A stretch of DNA of 64,000 bases. Source: Burkholderiales bacterium. Its GTDB lineage: Bacteria > Pseudomonadota > Gammaproteobacteria > Burkholderiales > Burkholderiaceae_C. Shown here piece after piece: positions 1 to 7,093 of this stretch (position 1 is its first letter; every line of letters starts with the position of its first letter). The stretch covers positions 1 through 64,000 of the forward strand of contig JAFKGE010000046.1 of the NCBI GenBank assembly GCA_017307865.1. The letters are read 5' to 3'. Made by a program: the position numbers and the translations under genes. A model generated the notes under the pieces. The model had not been told where the DNA came from. It saw nothing but the letters and a program-made list of their open reading frames with translations, and did not search any database.

Positions 1-123
1 CACAGACCACCAAGAAGGAGAAGGCGACCAAGAACTTATCCACAACGTGAGCGTGAAGTTCACGAACAAGGGTGGGTCAAGATTAGATGGAAATGGTGGG
101 TCAGCTTTGCGTGGAAATCAACA
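1..123 (+). mobile_element. Right end of an IS21-family-like insertion sequence (partial)
   Basis: A reading frame open from the window edge ends at TGA 48-50 (last residues QTTKKEKATKNLSTT). It is followed by two 24-bp tandem units at 71-94 and 95-118, both starting GGTGGGTCA and ending TGGAAAT. The sequence then runs into ATCAACA, ending at 123. From memory, a lysine-rich helper-gene tail followed by GTGGGTCA...GGAAATCAACA repeats with a terminal CA is the usual layout of an IS21-type end. The rest of the element would lie left of the window. The repeats are seen directly; the family name is recalled, not searched. Confidence 0.5.
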
Positions 124-145
124 AGCATCTGATTGCGGCTTCGAG

Positions 146-805
146 ATGACTGCGATTTCGCATGCGGATGGACTGGAGCTTCGGTCTGCCCGGTTTCCGG
201 AGACGGTGCTGGTGCGGGTGGCTGGCGAGAATGCCTTCGAGGTCTGCGTATTAGGCCCCACTCTCCTTGACCTGAAAGCTGGCGGTCAGACGATGAAGGT
301 CGAGGGGTACGGCGAACTCTACGCCGTGCTGCGCACGACGGCAGCCCACGCCCGAACCAGGCCGAACCGGGTTGCGGACGAGTTCAAGAAAGAGACGGCC
401 GCCATGCCCAAGACGACCGAGGCAGAACGCCTGGTGGTCCAGCGCGTCGGGCAAGGGCTGTTTCGCGGCGCGCTGCTGGACTACTGGCAAGGCCAGTGCT
501 GCGTCACGGGTCTGGACGTGCCGGCGCTGCTGCGGGCGTCGCATATCCGCCCTTGGGCGAAGTGCGACACCGACGAGCAGCGGCTGGATGTGTTCAACGG
601 TCTGCTGCTGGCGCCACAGCTGGATGCGCTGTTTGATGCCGGGTGGATGACCGTCGACACGGCGGGCGTGGTGCAACTCTCGGCAGGGCTGAGCATCGAG
701 CGGCGCGCGGCCCTGGGTTTGACGTCTCCGCTGAAGGTCTCGGGGCTGCGCGGCGAGCATCAGGCCTATCTCGAGTTTCACCGGCAGCAGGTCTGGGCCG
801 GCTGA
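146..805 (+). CDS. HNH endonuclease (HNH_2-type), possibly 5'-truncated
   Basis: The C-terminal half carries an HNH_2-type nuclease signature: a Cys-Cys pair in QCCVTGL, then the ASHIRPW block, then an N-G-L-L-L-A-P-Q-L-D-A-L-F-D block. These supply the conserved His, Asn and metal-site residues of the family. Such proteins are usually annotated as putative restriction endonucleases and are common in mobile regions. I chose ATG 146 because the same frame runs upstream to GTG 47 but that stretch is insertion-sequence end (1-123). The original N-terminus may thus have been removed or replaced by the IS. The protein is 219 residues from ATG 146. No methyltransferase or specificity partner is visible nearby. 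Nuclease fold likely; substrate unknown. Confidence 0.7.
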   Translation: MTAISHADGLELRSARFPETVLVRVAGENAFEVCVLGPTLLDLKAGGQTMKVEGYGELYAVLRTTAAHARTRPNRVADEFKKETAAMPKTTEAERLVVQRVGQGLFRGALLDYWQGQCCVTGLDVPALLRASHIRPWAKCDTDEQRLDVFNGLLLAPQLDALFDAGWMTVDTAGVVQLSAGLSIERRAALGLTSPLKVSGLRGEHQAYLEFHRQQVWAG

Positions 806-913
806 GGTCTGGTCCTGCAAATCCTTTCAATCGAAAGGATTGTTCGCTCAGTCGCAGCGCACCCAAAGAAATCCACGCGCTCGTAAGGATTTCTTGTCAA
901 GCGCCAGTGCCTG

Positions 914-1120
914 ATGACGCACGCCGCCACCAAGCGCATGTTGCTGGCCGGTGCGCAGCACAGGCTGGCCGTCGTCCTGCAGGATGGTGCGTTGCCTGAG
1001 ACGGCGGGTGCCACGCTTTCCACCCACATCCTGAAGCCCGAGCACCCGGATGCGGACCATGCCGATTTCGTCATCAGCGAATGGTTGGTGATGCGCCTGG
1101 TGAAGCCTCAGGGCCATCTT
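914..1120 (+). pseudogene. Fragment of a HipA-type kinase toxin gene
   Basis: The frame from 914 reads AATKRMLLAGAQHRLAVVLQ, then GATLSTHILKPEHPDADHAD, then VISEWLVMRL. This is the start of the HipA catalytic region: the lagaQ-K-l-vvl strand, the STHILKP segment and the N/S-E-W/F-x-M-x-L-A helix. After about residue 65 the similarity stops and the frame becomes Arg/Gly/Pro-rich and ends at 1216. The kinase core with its catalytic Asp and Asn motifs is absent, and no HipB-like antitoxin precedes it. It is best read as a short decayed piece of hipA. Which other HipA subfamily it came from cannot be told. Confidence 0.65.
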
Positions 1121-1194
1121 GCACACCGTTGTCCAGGAGGCGGCCCGGCAGATCGCCGCGTGCTCGCCGACCGCGCAGGCGAGGGCGCACACTC

Positions 1195-1225
1195 TTGCGC
1201 ACAGGTAAGTACATGAGTGCATAAT
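1195..1225 (+). promoter_or_regulatory. Weak candidate promoter for the small-gene cluster
   Basis: TTGCGC (1195-1200) and CATAAT (1220-1225) could serve as -35 and -10 boxes, although the 19-bp spacer is long. They sit just upstream of the first of three co-directional small genes, after a hipA remnant that should not supply transcription. This is a guess from consensus only. Confidence 0.25.
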
Positions 1226-1231
1226 CCGATC

Positions 1232-1453
1232 ATGAAGCGGACGCCAGCAACTCAGCTCGTCTCCCCGGATGGGCCTGCCCGCCGCAGCCCGGGTGGCCTC
1301 AGCCGCTCGGGCCAACTGCCCGAGGGCGACGTGCGCCTGACGGCCAACATCCGCGCCGAGCTGCACCTGGCGCTGAAGATCCGCGCCGCGCGCGAGCGCA
1401 CCACCATCGGCGAGCTGATCGAGGCCTGGGTGGCGACCTGGAAGGAGGACTGA
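1232..1453 (+). CDS. Small hypothetical protein with ribbon-helix-helix-like C-terminus
   Basis: A 73-residue protein (an ATG five codons upstream is also possible; neither has a clear ribosome site). The N-terminal 35 residues are polar and probably disordered. The C-terminal part, with VRLTANIRAELHLALKIRA then ERTTIGELIEAWVATW, has the strand-helix-helix pattern of ribbon-helix-helix DNA-binding proteins: alternating residues in the strand, then two amphipathic helices. Its TGA overlaps the ATG of the next gene (TGATG), so the two are translationally coupled. Such proteins in mobile elements often act as partition or antitoxin-type repressors, but no partner identifies the role here. Confidence 0.5.
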   Translation: MKRTPATQLVSPDGPARRSPGGLSRSGQLPEGDVRLTANIRAELHLALKIRAARERTTIGELIEAWVATWKED

Positions 1454-2079
1454 TGGCCGCCAAGACGCCCAAGACCCAGAAGTCCACGGCGGCGTCCCCG
1501 GCCATCCGCGACCTGCTGGAGGGCGCCGAGACCAAGTCGCAGCAGCTGGCCCGGCTGGTGACCCAGTCCTCGGGAGCGGCTTCGACCGTGAAGCGCTACA
1601 CCGACACCAACAACACCCTCGACTCGCTGGACCTGCTGGTCGAGCTCAGGCAGGCCGGCGACGAGGCAGTGGCCGGCGAGCTGGACCGCTACGAACGCAT
1701 GCTGGCCAGCCAGGCGCTGACGCTCGACTGCATGTTCCACCACCTGGCCGAGCGTGCTGAGCGCCAGCAGACGCTGCCGAGCATGGAGGGGCTGCTGCGC
1801 ATGGCGCTGAAGGCCCAGTCCCAGTCCCGGGCCACCGTCGAAGCACTGGCGGCGATCAAGAACCCGATGCCCTACATCCGGCAGGCCAACATCGCCCAGG
1901 GCCACCAGCAGGTCAACAACGGCCGGGGCAGGGCGCGCGCGGAGAAACTGGAAACCGCGCCAAACAAACTATTGGAGGTGCACGATGGCCAACGGCTGGA
2001 GCATGGAGCGCAGGCAGCGGCAGGCCGAGCTGATCCGGCGCTGGCGGCCGTGGGAGAGATCGACCGGACCCAGGACTGA
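1453..2079 (+). CDS. Conserved hypothetical protein of mobile elements
   Basis: A 208-residue protein preceded by an AAGGAGG ribosome site that ends five bases before ATG 1453. The middle is helical and polar (residues about 50-130). A conserved-looking stretch follows: NPMPYIRQANIAQGHQQVNNG in two adjoining parts, then APNKLLE, then DPALAAVGEIDR at the end. I recall the same ordered blocks in unannotated proteins of Burkholderiales genomic islands, but no function is known to me. The last 95 bases overlap the next gene in another frame, and both proteins look conserved across the overlap. Function unknown. Confidence 0.55.
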   Translation: MAAKTPKTQKSTAASPAIRDLLEGAETKSQQLARLVTQSSGAASTVKRYTDTNNTLDSLDLLVELRQAGDEAVAGELDRYERMLASQALTLDCMFHHLAERAERQQTLPSMEGLLRMALKAQSQSRATVEALAAIKNPMPYIRQANIAQGHQQVNNGRGRARAEKLETAPNKLLEVHDGQRLEHGAQAAAGRADPALAAVGEIDRTQD

Positions 2080-2200
2080 AGAGGGCAGGCAGGCGGTGGC
2101 GCGCAACGCCTGGAAGGGCGGGCAGCGGCAGCGGCTGCGGGAGCTGGCGCGGGCGCTGGAGGCGGAGCTGGTGCAGGTGCGGCGGCTTGTGGGGCCCTAG
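1985..2200 (+). CDS. Small conserved hypothetical protein (W-R-P-W-E-x-S-T-G-P-R family)
   Basis: A 71-residue basic protein starting at ATG 1985 behind a strong GGAGGTG ribosome site. Its core, AELIRRWRPWERSTGPRTEE followed by G-x(7)-R-N-A-W-K-G-G, matches a short protein family I recall from many proteobacterial islands; no member has a known function. The fold looks like one or two basic helices, which would suit nucleic-acid binding, but this is inference. It starts 95 bp inside the end of the preceding gene in a different frame, so the shared DNA is coding twice. The three small genes form one transcription unit that ends before the convergent primase gene. Confidence 0.6.
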   Translation: MANGWSMERRQRQAELIRRWRPWERSTGPRTEEGRQAVARNAWKGGQRQRLRELARALEAELVQVRRLVGP

Positions 2201-2245
2201 ACCGTGAGCTGGGCGCGCCCGGTTTTCGAGAATTTCTTGATGCCC

Positions 2246-4417
2246 TCACGACTGTCCCGCCCATCCATCACCGGCCGATGCGGCGTCTTCGGTGTGCGCG
2301 CTCTTTCCCCCATACCCCCTAGCGGAGTCGCCGCAGTCGCCGCACGGCTCTGCGGCCACTGCGCCCGGTGCGGTGACCTCCAAGTCGCGCGAAGTCGCCG
2401 CAGTCGCCGCAAGCTCGGCAAAGGCTCGCCCTTCTGGCGTGACGTGCCAGCACTCGCGCGGCTTTCGGTCGGCACCCCGGTACACCTGCCGCACCAGTTG
2501 CCCGGCCCGCTCGGCTTTGCGCAGCAGGTTGAACACGTCGACAGGCTTGCGGCCCTTCGGATAGGTGCTTTCGCCGGCCAGCAGCTTTGCGACGTGGGTG
2601 CGGCTGTTCGTTGCCGTGGTGACGTGCTCGCCGCGTTCGGAAAACTCGGCAATCAGCCTGAGCAGGGCTTGGGTGTCCACGCGGTCGCTGATGCCCTGCA
2701 CCGCGGGCGAAAGCGCCTGCACGGCCTCGGGCAAGCCCCCCTCGGGCCATTGCAGCGCCAGCGGTTCGCGCAGCTTCGCCAGGTTGCTTTTCTGGTGCGC
2801 CAGCGTCAGCACGCCATCGTCCCGGCTCATGAAGATGCGGCTGCGGGCGCTGTTGTGCCAGGCGGTAGAGCCCGAATAGCCTTCGGTGTCGCTGCGCTCT
2901 TTCCTGCTGGTGCCTTTGTCCACGTGCGCCAGCAGCAGCACGGCGGCGTCGGCCTCGCGGGCAATCACGGCCAGCGCGCGCATGAAGGCTCGTACCTGCC
3001 GGCGCTGGATTTCGTCGCCCCCGTAGGCGTCGCTGGCGTTGTCCACCACCACCAGCCCGGCCCCGGTTTGCTGCACCAGGGCCAGCAGCTCGCCATAGGC
3101 GGGCGTCACGTCCCCCGGCCCGCGCCCATCGCTGGTGAACAGCTCGGGGTTTGCGGTGCCGTCAACGATGTGCAGGCCGGCCAGCTCGGCAGGCTCGATG
3201 CCCCAGCATTGGCAGATGTGGGCCAGGCGGTGGCGCACGATGTGCGCGCCATCCTCGAAACTGGCGAACACCACCGGCGCGGCGTCGGTGGCAATCCCGA
3301 ACAGCTCGCGGCCCGTCGCCACGGCGGCGGCCAGCATCAGGGCGATGGTGCTTTTGCCCGTGCCCCCATGGGCCCCCAGCAGCGTGACAACACCACGCGG
3401 GCAGTAGCCATCCCACACAAAGCGCGGCGGCGGGCTCGGGTGCGTCAGCACGCCGGCCACGTCAACGGGCGTCAGCAGGGGCTCGGGCTTGAATGACCGG
3501 GCGGCTTCCAGCAGCTCGGCCAGCACGTCGGCCCCGTCGCGTTGCGCCAGGTCGTTGCAGTCGAAGTTGTCCGCCTCGCCCTGGGGCATGGCGGCCACGC
3601 TGCAACCCAGCTCGCGCGCGATGGCTTCGGCCTGGGCCTCCTTGCCCACGTCGGGCACCAGCACCAGGGCGCGGCCTTGCAACTGCTTCGCCACCGTGCC
3701 CACGTTGCCCCAGCCGAAACAGCACACGGCGGCGCGGCCCGTCGCTTGCCAGCAGGCCCATGCTTGCCCGATGCCCTCGACGATGTAGAGCGGCCCGTCG
3801 CCCGGCGTGCCCACGGTGAACGATGCGCCGGCCATGGGCGCGCCGGGCAGGTTCATCTTCTTGCCCTGGGGCGGGATGAGTTGCAGGCTTTGCAAGGTGC
3901 CGTCGGCAGCGTAGGCGGGCACGGCCAGCGCGCCGGCCATGCTGTTTCCACCGCTGCGCAGCGGGTCACCCTGGGGCACCACGCGCAGGGTATCGAGCGG
4001 CACGCCCTGGGCGGCCTTGCGCTCGATATAGGCGTGCGCGTTCGTCGCGGGCTCACAGCGCGCCCACACGTCGGCAGGGGCCATGCCGGGGCGCGGCGCG
4101 GGCGGTGGCGCAGCGGCCCCTTTGGAGGCGTTGGCTGGCATCTTCTGCTGGGGCTTGTCGCCATCGCTCCAACCATGTTCTCGCGCCAGGTAGAACAGGG
4201 TGGCGGCGGTCACGCCACGGCCCGGTTTCATCTTGCGCATGGTGTCGGTGAAGGCGCGCCGTTTGTAGCTTTCGCCTTGCTCGCTCCAGGCACGCAGTTG
4301 GTCATCGGTGAGGCCGGCAGCCTGCCCGGCCATCAACACCTTCACCCATTCTTCACGCGGCAGGTCGGGCGGTATGGCGTGCAGCGCGGAGTGGGCGCGA
4401 TCGATTTCGTTCAGCAC
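2246..4417 (-). CDS. Primase/Toprim/RepA-type ATPase replication protein
   Basis: A multidomain replication protein of about 723 residues. From the N-terminus it has a PriCT-2-like helical domain (residues about 1-85, with LPREEWVKVLMAG and GVTAATLFYLAREHGW). A Toprim-like segment follows (LYIVEGIGQAW, then VLVPDVGKEAQ; the second acidic residue of the DxD motif is Gly). Next comes a RepA/RecA-like ATPase with Walker A GAHGGTGKST, Walker B LVVVDNASDAYGG and VLLLAHVDKG. The C-terminus is winged-helix-like. This composition suits a satellite or integrative element that primes and unwinds its own replication. GTG 4417 was chosen because a GGGGTGAG ribosome site precedes it, it follows the upstream stop by a few bases, and the open frame beyond it is Arg/Pro-rich noise. 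It is third in an operon with the genes at 4422-4902. Confidence 0.8.
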   Translation of the reverse strand: MLNEIDRAHSALHAIPPDLPREEWVKVLMAGQAAGLTDDQLRAWSEQGESYKRRAFTDTMRKMKPGRGVTAATLFYLAREHGWSDGDKPQQKMPANASKGAAAPPPAPRPGMAPADVWARCEPATNAHAYIERKAAQGVPLDTLRVVPQGDPLRSGGNSMAGALAVPAYAADGTLQSLQLIPPQGKKMNLPGAPMAGASFTVGTPGDGPLYIVEGIGQAWACWQATGRAAVCCFGWGNVGTVAKQLQGRALVLVPDVGKEAQAEAIARELGCSVAAMPQGEADNFDCNDLAQRDGADVLAELLEAARSFKPEPLLTPVDVAGVLTHPSPPPRFVWDGYCPRGVVTLLGAHGGTGKSTIALMLAAAVATGRELFGIATDAAPVVFASFEDGAHIVRHRLAHICQCWGIEPAELAGLHIVDGTANPELFTSDGRGPGDVTPAYGELLALVQQTGAGLVVVDNASDAYGGDEIQRRQVRAFMRALAVIAREADAAVLLLAHVDKGTSRKERSDTEGYSGSTAWHNSARSRIFMSRDDGVLTLAHQKSNLAKLREPLALQWPEGGLPEAVQALSPAVQGISDRVDTQALLRLIAEFSERGEHVTTATNSRTHVAKLLAGESTYPKGRKPVDVFNLLRKAERAGQLVRQVYRGADRKPRECWHVTPEGRAFAELAATAATSRDLEVTAPGAVAAEPCGDCGDSARGYGGKSAHTEDAASAGDGWAGQS

Positions 4418-4421
4418 GCGC

Positions 4422-4694
4422 TCACCCCCGGCGCCGTGCGCACGCCAGTGCGGCGACGGCGGGCGGCAGGGCGTAGCGGCCGATGATGCGGCTTGGCTTG
4501 TCGGAGGTCGGCGCGGCCTCGGTCTCAACGGGCCCGCCCCGCGCGCGCAGTTCGACCGCGTTGCGCGCCTCAAGCGCGGGGTGGTCGAAGACATCGCCGG
4601 CCAACAGCCAATTCAAGGCCCGCGCGGTCAAGTGGCCGGGCCTGGGCCAGCGCGGTGAGGACCAGGGCAGGGGCAGGCATGAGAACTGAAGCAT
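4422..4694 (-). CDS. Hypothetical 90-residue protein of the replication operon
   Basis: The gene starts one base after the stop of the upstream HTH gene, and its TGA lies five bases before the GTG of the primase gene, so it is embedded in a tight operon. The protein has a short hydrophobic N-terminus, a stretch AARALNWLLAG-like (residues about 24-32: ARALNWLLAG), then a polar middle and an Ala-rich end (ALPPAVAALACARRRG). I recognise no domain. Position alone suggests a role in element replication or its control. Reality of the gene is supported by the spacing rather than by homology. Confidence 0.5.
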   Translation of the reverse strand: MLQFSCLPLPWSSPRWPRPGHLTARALNWLLAGDVFDHPALEARNAVELRARGGPVETEAAPTSDKPSRIIGRYALPPAVAALACARRRG

Positions 4695-4695
4695 G

Positions 4696-4902
4696 TCACA
4701 CCCCCAGCACGGCCTTGATGCCGGCGACCGGCCAGGCGAGACGGCCGTTGATGCGGATCGGGCGGATGGGTCCGTCTTCGCGGCAGGCCCACAGACGCAG
4801 CGTCTGCTGCGACCGGTTCAGGTGATACGCAGCCTCGCTCGTGGGCAGCGCGGCGCGCTTTTCTTCGATGAGCGAGACCGGTTGAATAGCTTTCGCAACC
4901 AT
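4696..4902 (-). CDS. Small helix-turn-helix DNA-binding protein (AlpA/MerR-like)
   Basis: A 68-residue protein with one HTH_17-type winged helix: LPTSEAAYHLNRSQQTLRLW as the turn and recognition helices, then PIRPIRINGRLAWPVAGIKA as the wing with the typical R-x-G-R-L-x-W strand. Proteins of this size and layout act as excisionase or transcriptional activators in P4-like and other integrative elements. A GAGG ribosome site lies about eight bases before ATG 4902. It is the first gene of the operon that continues with the 90-residue protein and the primase/ATPase. Three 10-bp direct repeats about 80-110 bp upstream (4982-5011) are candidate binding sites. Confidence 0.7.
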   Translation of the reverse strand: MVAKAIQPVSLIEEKRAALPTSEAAYHLNRSQQTLRLWACREDGPIRPIRINGRLAWPVAGIKAVLGV

Positions 4903-4981
4903 CTAGTTGACCTCGTGGTCTGTTTAAGGTGGTTGCTGATCATGCGCATATTCCTTCGATCTTCAACGGTGCCGACCTTAG

Positions 4982-5011
4982 CGGCGCTAATCGGCGCTAA
5001 TCGGCGTCAAT
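4982..5011. repeat. Three 10-bp direct repeats (iteron-like)
   Basis: CGGCGCTAAT occurs at 4982-4991 and 4992-5001 without a spacer, and CGGCGTCAAT follows at 5002-5011. The 10-bp period places the units on one face of the helix. The array overlaps the 3' end of the 310-residue gene and lies upstream of the replication operon. It could be an operator for the small HTH protein or part of a replication origin. Confidence 0.7.
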
Positions 5012-5929
5012 CGGTGCCTGGCGATCCGTAAGCCGCCTCATGCGCTTGCCCAGCGCATCGGTGTTGAGGAACTTGGGCTTGTCATCCGAATTTATAAGCC
5101 CCCATTTGATGTCGCCGTTGTCGTCCACGCCGAGCAGCGGATCCGGCCGCTCAGCCGATCCAGCCATCTTGCGCAACACCTTCATCACTTCGACGGGGCT
5201 GATCGGGTCGCTGGATTCCTTCACGGCACGTTCGATCACGGACGTGAGGGCATCTCTTCTGGTTCGGGCCACCCGCGGGGGCTCAGGAGCATGATCCTCA
5301 TCTCTGTTCGTCGGGTTGACATCCTCGACAAACAGTGTGGCAGGCTGTTGCGTCGTACCCCAGTCGTTCAACCAGGCGATGTGGACGTAGCCGTCGTTCA
5401 GTGCCGAACCGTCACGGCACTCGATTTCGTTGTGGTTGCCGTCGACGACCTGCAGCCGACCCGGAGTGCCCGAAGGCAATTGCACCGCCTGATGCAGTTG
5501 CGTGGCGTACGAATCTTCCTCCATGGCCCAGCTCCAGGCTGGGGCATCGCTCTGCGAGGTGCAGGCCACGTCCACCACCAGCGAACCGTCCGGCCAGAAT
5601 TGCCGCATTGACTCCGGCAACCGCCGCATCACGTTGTACCTGGCGCGCCGCCATGTACGCTTCACCTCAACGGGAGACAGGGGAACTGCAGTCCACTCGT
5701 CGACACGCTCAAAACTCGTAAGCAAGGCCCCAGCGGGTGGGAGGCATTCGTAGTACCGACCAACTCTTCTACCATCTTCGGCTCGCCAGATCACCACCTT
5801 GGTCAGATGGTCGCGAGGGCAATCCTCCTGCGGATGCAGGGCGTCGGCGATCAGTCCTGGCAGCGAGCCAAAGCGGTAGTAGCCATCCGCCGATGGCGGC
5901 AATTGGATTTCTTTGCGAGGTGCTTCCAT
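4997..5929 (-). CDS. Hypothetical protein, 310 residues, element cargo or accessory
   Basis: No known family is recognised. The protein is soluble, rich in Trp and acidic residues, with no signal peptide or membrane segment. The first 25 residues hold a Y-Y-R-F-G-S-L-P-G-L-I-like stretch and a Y-Y-E-C-L-P-P pattern follows near residue 60. A C-terminal region from about residue 225 (RRDALTSVIERAVKESSD, SPVEVMKVLRKMA, then GLINSDDKPKFLNTDALGKR) is helical and ends in a pattern seen in small DNA-associated accessory proteins of islands, though I cannot name it. It is transcribed toward the replication operon, ends 94 bp before it, and its last codons lie in the 10-bp repeat array. Possible roles (cargo defence, replication accessory) are open. 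Confidence 0.55.
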   Translation of the reverse strand: MEAPRKEIQLPPSADGYYRFGSLPGLIADALHPQEDCPRDHLTKVVIWRAEDGRRVGRYYECLPPAGALLTSFERVDEWTAVPLSPVEVKRTWRRARYNVMRRLPESMRQFWPDGSLVVDVACTSQSDAPAWSWAMEEDSYATQLHQAVQLPSGTPGRLQVVDGNHNEIECRDGSALNDGYVHIAWLNDWGTTQQPATLFVEDVNPTNRDEDHAPEPPRVARTRRDALTSVIERAVKESSDPISPVEVMKVLRKMAGSAERPDPLLGVDDNGDIKWGLINSDDKPKFLNTDALGKRMRRLTDRQAPIDAD

Positions 5930-5999
5930 GTGCGTACGTCCTGGGTGTATCGCTCGGCGCCACAGGCTGCTGGGTCGCCTTGTTTATGCGGCCCGACTG

Positions 6000-6079
6000 C
6001 GCTTGATCCGAACCACCGTGCGGGCGCGCACGGCGGGCATTGCCAGCCGCTAGGCTTTCAAGGATTTGAGCGTGTTCAT
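6000..6079 (-). pseudogene. Fossil antitoxin gene with internal deletion
   Basis: Read from ATG 6079 the strand gives MNTLKSLKA, a stop, then RLAMPAVRA joined directly to RTVVRIKR. The first part matches the start of the intact antitoxin at 6434-6748 (MKTLKTLKAELLAKPAVRTA) and the second matches its end (ARAVVRIERPA). The whole HTH core between them is gone. The DNA match to 6698-6748 is also clear by eye. This is a decayed further copy of that antitoxin. Confidence 0.7.
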
Positions 6080-6104
6080 GCTTGTGCGCGCTCAGGTGTC
6101 GCGC

Positions 6105-6437
6105 TCAGGCGCAGGCGGCGGCCTTGGCGCGTCGCGTTGCCTGCCGCTTTGGCGGCTTCGGTTTGCTGACTTTCACCACCGGCCCCATGCCGGCCGTCGC
6201 AGCCATGTCTATCAAGGTGTCCAGCGAAAACAGGTTCACCTTGCCGCGCATCAAGTCGGACACGCGGGGCTGCGTCACGCCGAAAAGCTCGGCGGCTTGC
6301 GCCTGCGTCATACCCTGCTCATGGATGGTTTGGGCAAGGTTCATCATCAGCTCGGAGCGCGCGCGCATGCTCGCTGCCTCCTGCGGCGTGTTCTCGATGG
6401 CGTCCCAGATGCTGGTGAATCGGCGGGTGGCGGTCAT
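6105..6437 (-). CDS. XRE-family HTH antitoxin-like protein
   Basis: A 110-residue protein with an XRE/HigA-type HTH: NLAQTIHEQGMTQAQAAELF, GVTQPRVSDLMRGKVNLFSL, DTLIDMAATAG. The N-terminal 25 residues resemble the leader of antitoxins that pair with HigB/Gp49-like RNases (the 'F-x-S-I-W-D-A-I-E' segment), and the C-terminus is Lys/Arg-rich. Its ATG overlaps the stop of the upstream antitoxin (ATGA), a spacing normally shared by a toxin and its antitoxin. No toxin gene lies on either side, so as found it is an orphan antitoxin or stand-alone repressor. Confidence 0.75.
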   Translation of the reverse strand: MTATRRFTSIWDAIENTPQEAASMRARSELMMNLAQTIHEQGMTQAQAAELFGVTQPRVSDLMRGKVNLFSLDTLIDMAATAGMGPVVKVSKPKPPKRQATRRAKAAACA

Positions 6438-6748
6438 GTGCGCGCCTCAACGGTTTTGGAGCGGCGTGCGGCCGGTCGCTCAATGCGCACCACGGCGCGG
6501 GCGCCCACGGCCTGGGCGTAGCGTTGCAGGCTGCGCAGGGATGGCGCGGTCTTGCCACCTTCCAGGCGGGCGACGGTGCTTTGCGTGGTGCCCATGCGCT
6601 GGGCTACGTCGGCTTGCGTCAGGCCGACGCGGGTGCGCGCTACAATCAGCTCGCGCGCCACGGTGAATTCGTCGGCCTGGGCGTCATAGGCAGTGCGGAC
6701 GGCGGGCTTTGCCAGCAGCTCGGCTTTCAAGGTTTTGAGCGTTTTCAT
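6434..6748 (-). CDS. XRE-family antitoxin (HigA/RelB-operon type), toxin lost
   Basis: A 104-residue protein with a clear XRE HTH: ARTRVGLTQADVAQRMGTTQ, STVARLEGGKTAPSLRSLQR, YAQAVGARAVVRIE. Proteins of this form bind operator DNA and neutralise RelE/HigB-type mRNA interferases encoded just upstream. Here the upstream slot holds only the last 21 codons of such a gene (6745-6808), whose stop overlaps this ATG. The antitoxin is therefore intact while its presumed toxin is deleted. The next antitoxin gene follows with another ATGA overlap. Confidence 0.75.
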   Translation of the reverse strand: MKTLKTLKAELLAKPAVRTAYDAQADEFTVARELIVARTRVGLTQADVAQRMGTTQSTVARLEGGKTAPSLRSLQRYAQAVGARAVVRIERPAARRSKTVEART

Positions 6749-6808
6749 GCCTGGGCTTCCAGTCGTTGAAGGGCAGTTTCCATCGCGCGCCGGGGAATCG
6801 CGGTCTCG
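6745..6808 (-). pseudogene. C-terminal remnant of a RelE/HigB-like toxin gene
   Basis: Directly after the brnA stop the strand reads TETAIPRRAMETALQRLEAQA then TGA, in the frame whose stop forms the GCATGA overlap with the antitoxin ATG at 6748. A 'T-P-R-R-x-I-E-x-A-L-x-R' tail is typical of Gp49/HigB-type toxins. The 5' part is missing and replaced by brnTA. The assignment depends on this short tail and on position, so it is tentative. Confidence 0.45.
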
Positions 6809-6811
6809 GTG

Positions 6812-7093
6812 TCAGGCGTGGCGTTTGACCCAGTTGCGCAACACGTCATTGACGCGGGTTTGCCAGCCTGTCCCGGTCGCGCGCAGGCGCTGCACCGTGT
6901 CAATGTCCAAACGCATGGTCACTTGAATTTTGGTGCCACTGCCCAGCGGGCGGCCCCGGCGTGCCTGTGGCTTGACCGCCTCCCATTCGGCATCGGTGAA
7001 CGGGCGTGCATCGGGGTCGGCCTGGGCGGTGGCGGTAATAGCTGCATCCTCCGCCGATGTGGGCAGGATGGTTCCGGGTTTAAGTTTCGGCAT
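6812..7093 (-). CDS. brnA: BrnA antitoxin, element copy
   Basis: A 93-residue BrnA-family antitoxin. The N-terminal half (ADPDARPFTDAEWEAVKPQA) is the part that in this family wraps the toxin. The C-terminal half is a ribbon-helix-helix domain: strand IQVTMRLDIDTVQRLRATG, then GWQTRVNDVLRNWVKRHA as the second helix. In known BrnTA systems the dimeric antitoxin represses its own promoter together with BrnT. The start lies 14 bp inside brnT, the usual coupling. The copy at 9122-9403 differs at about 13 of 93 residues. A fused-in toxin remnant follows the stop. Confidence 0.88.
   Translation of the reverse strand: MPKLKPGTILPTSAEDAAITATAQADPDARPFTDAEWEAVKPQARRGRPLGSGTKIQVTMRLDIDTVQRLRATGTGWQTRVNDVLRNWVKRHA

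Noticed and set aside
71-118. CRISPR-like tandem repeats
   Set aside because: There are only two 24-bp units and no spacers; they fit an insertion-sequence end.
4418-4594. An earlier start for the primase gene at 4594
   Set aside because: That stretch is Arg/Pro/Ser-rich, lies within the 90-residue gene in another frame, and a ribosome site precedes GTG 4417.
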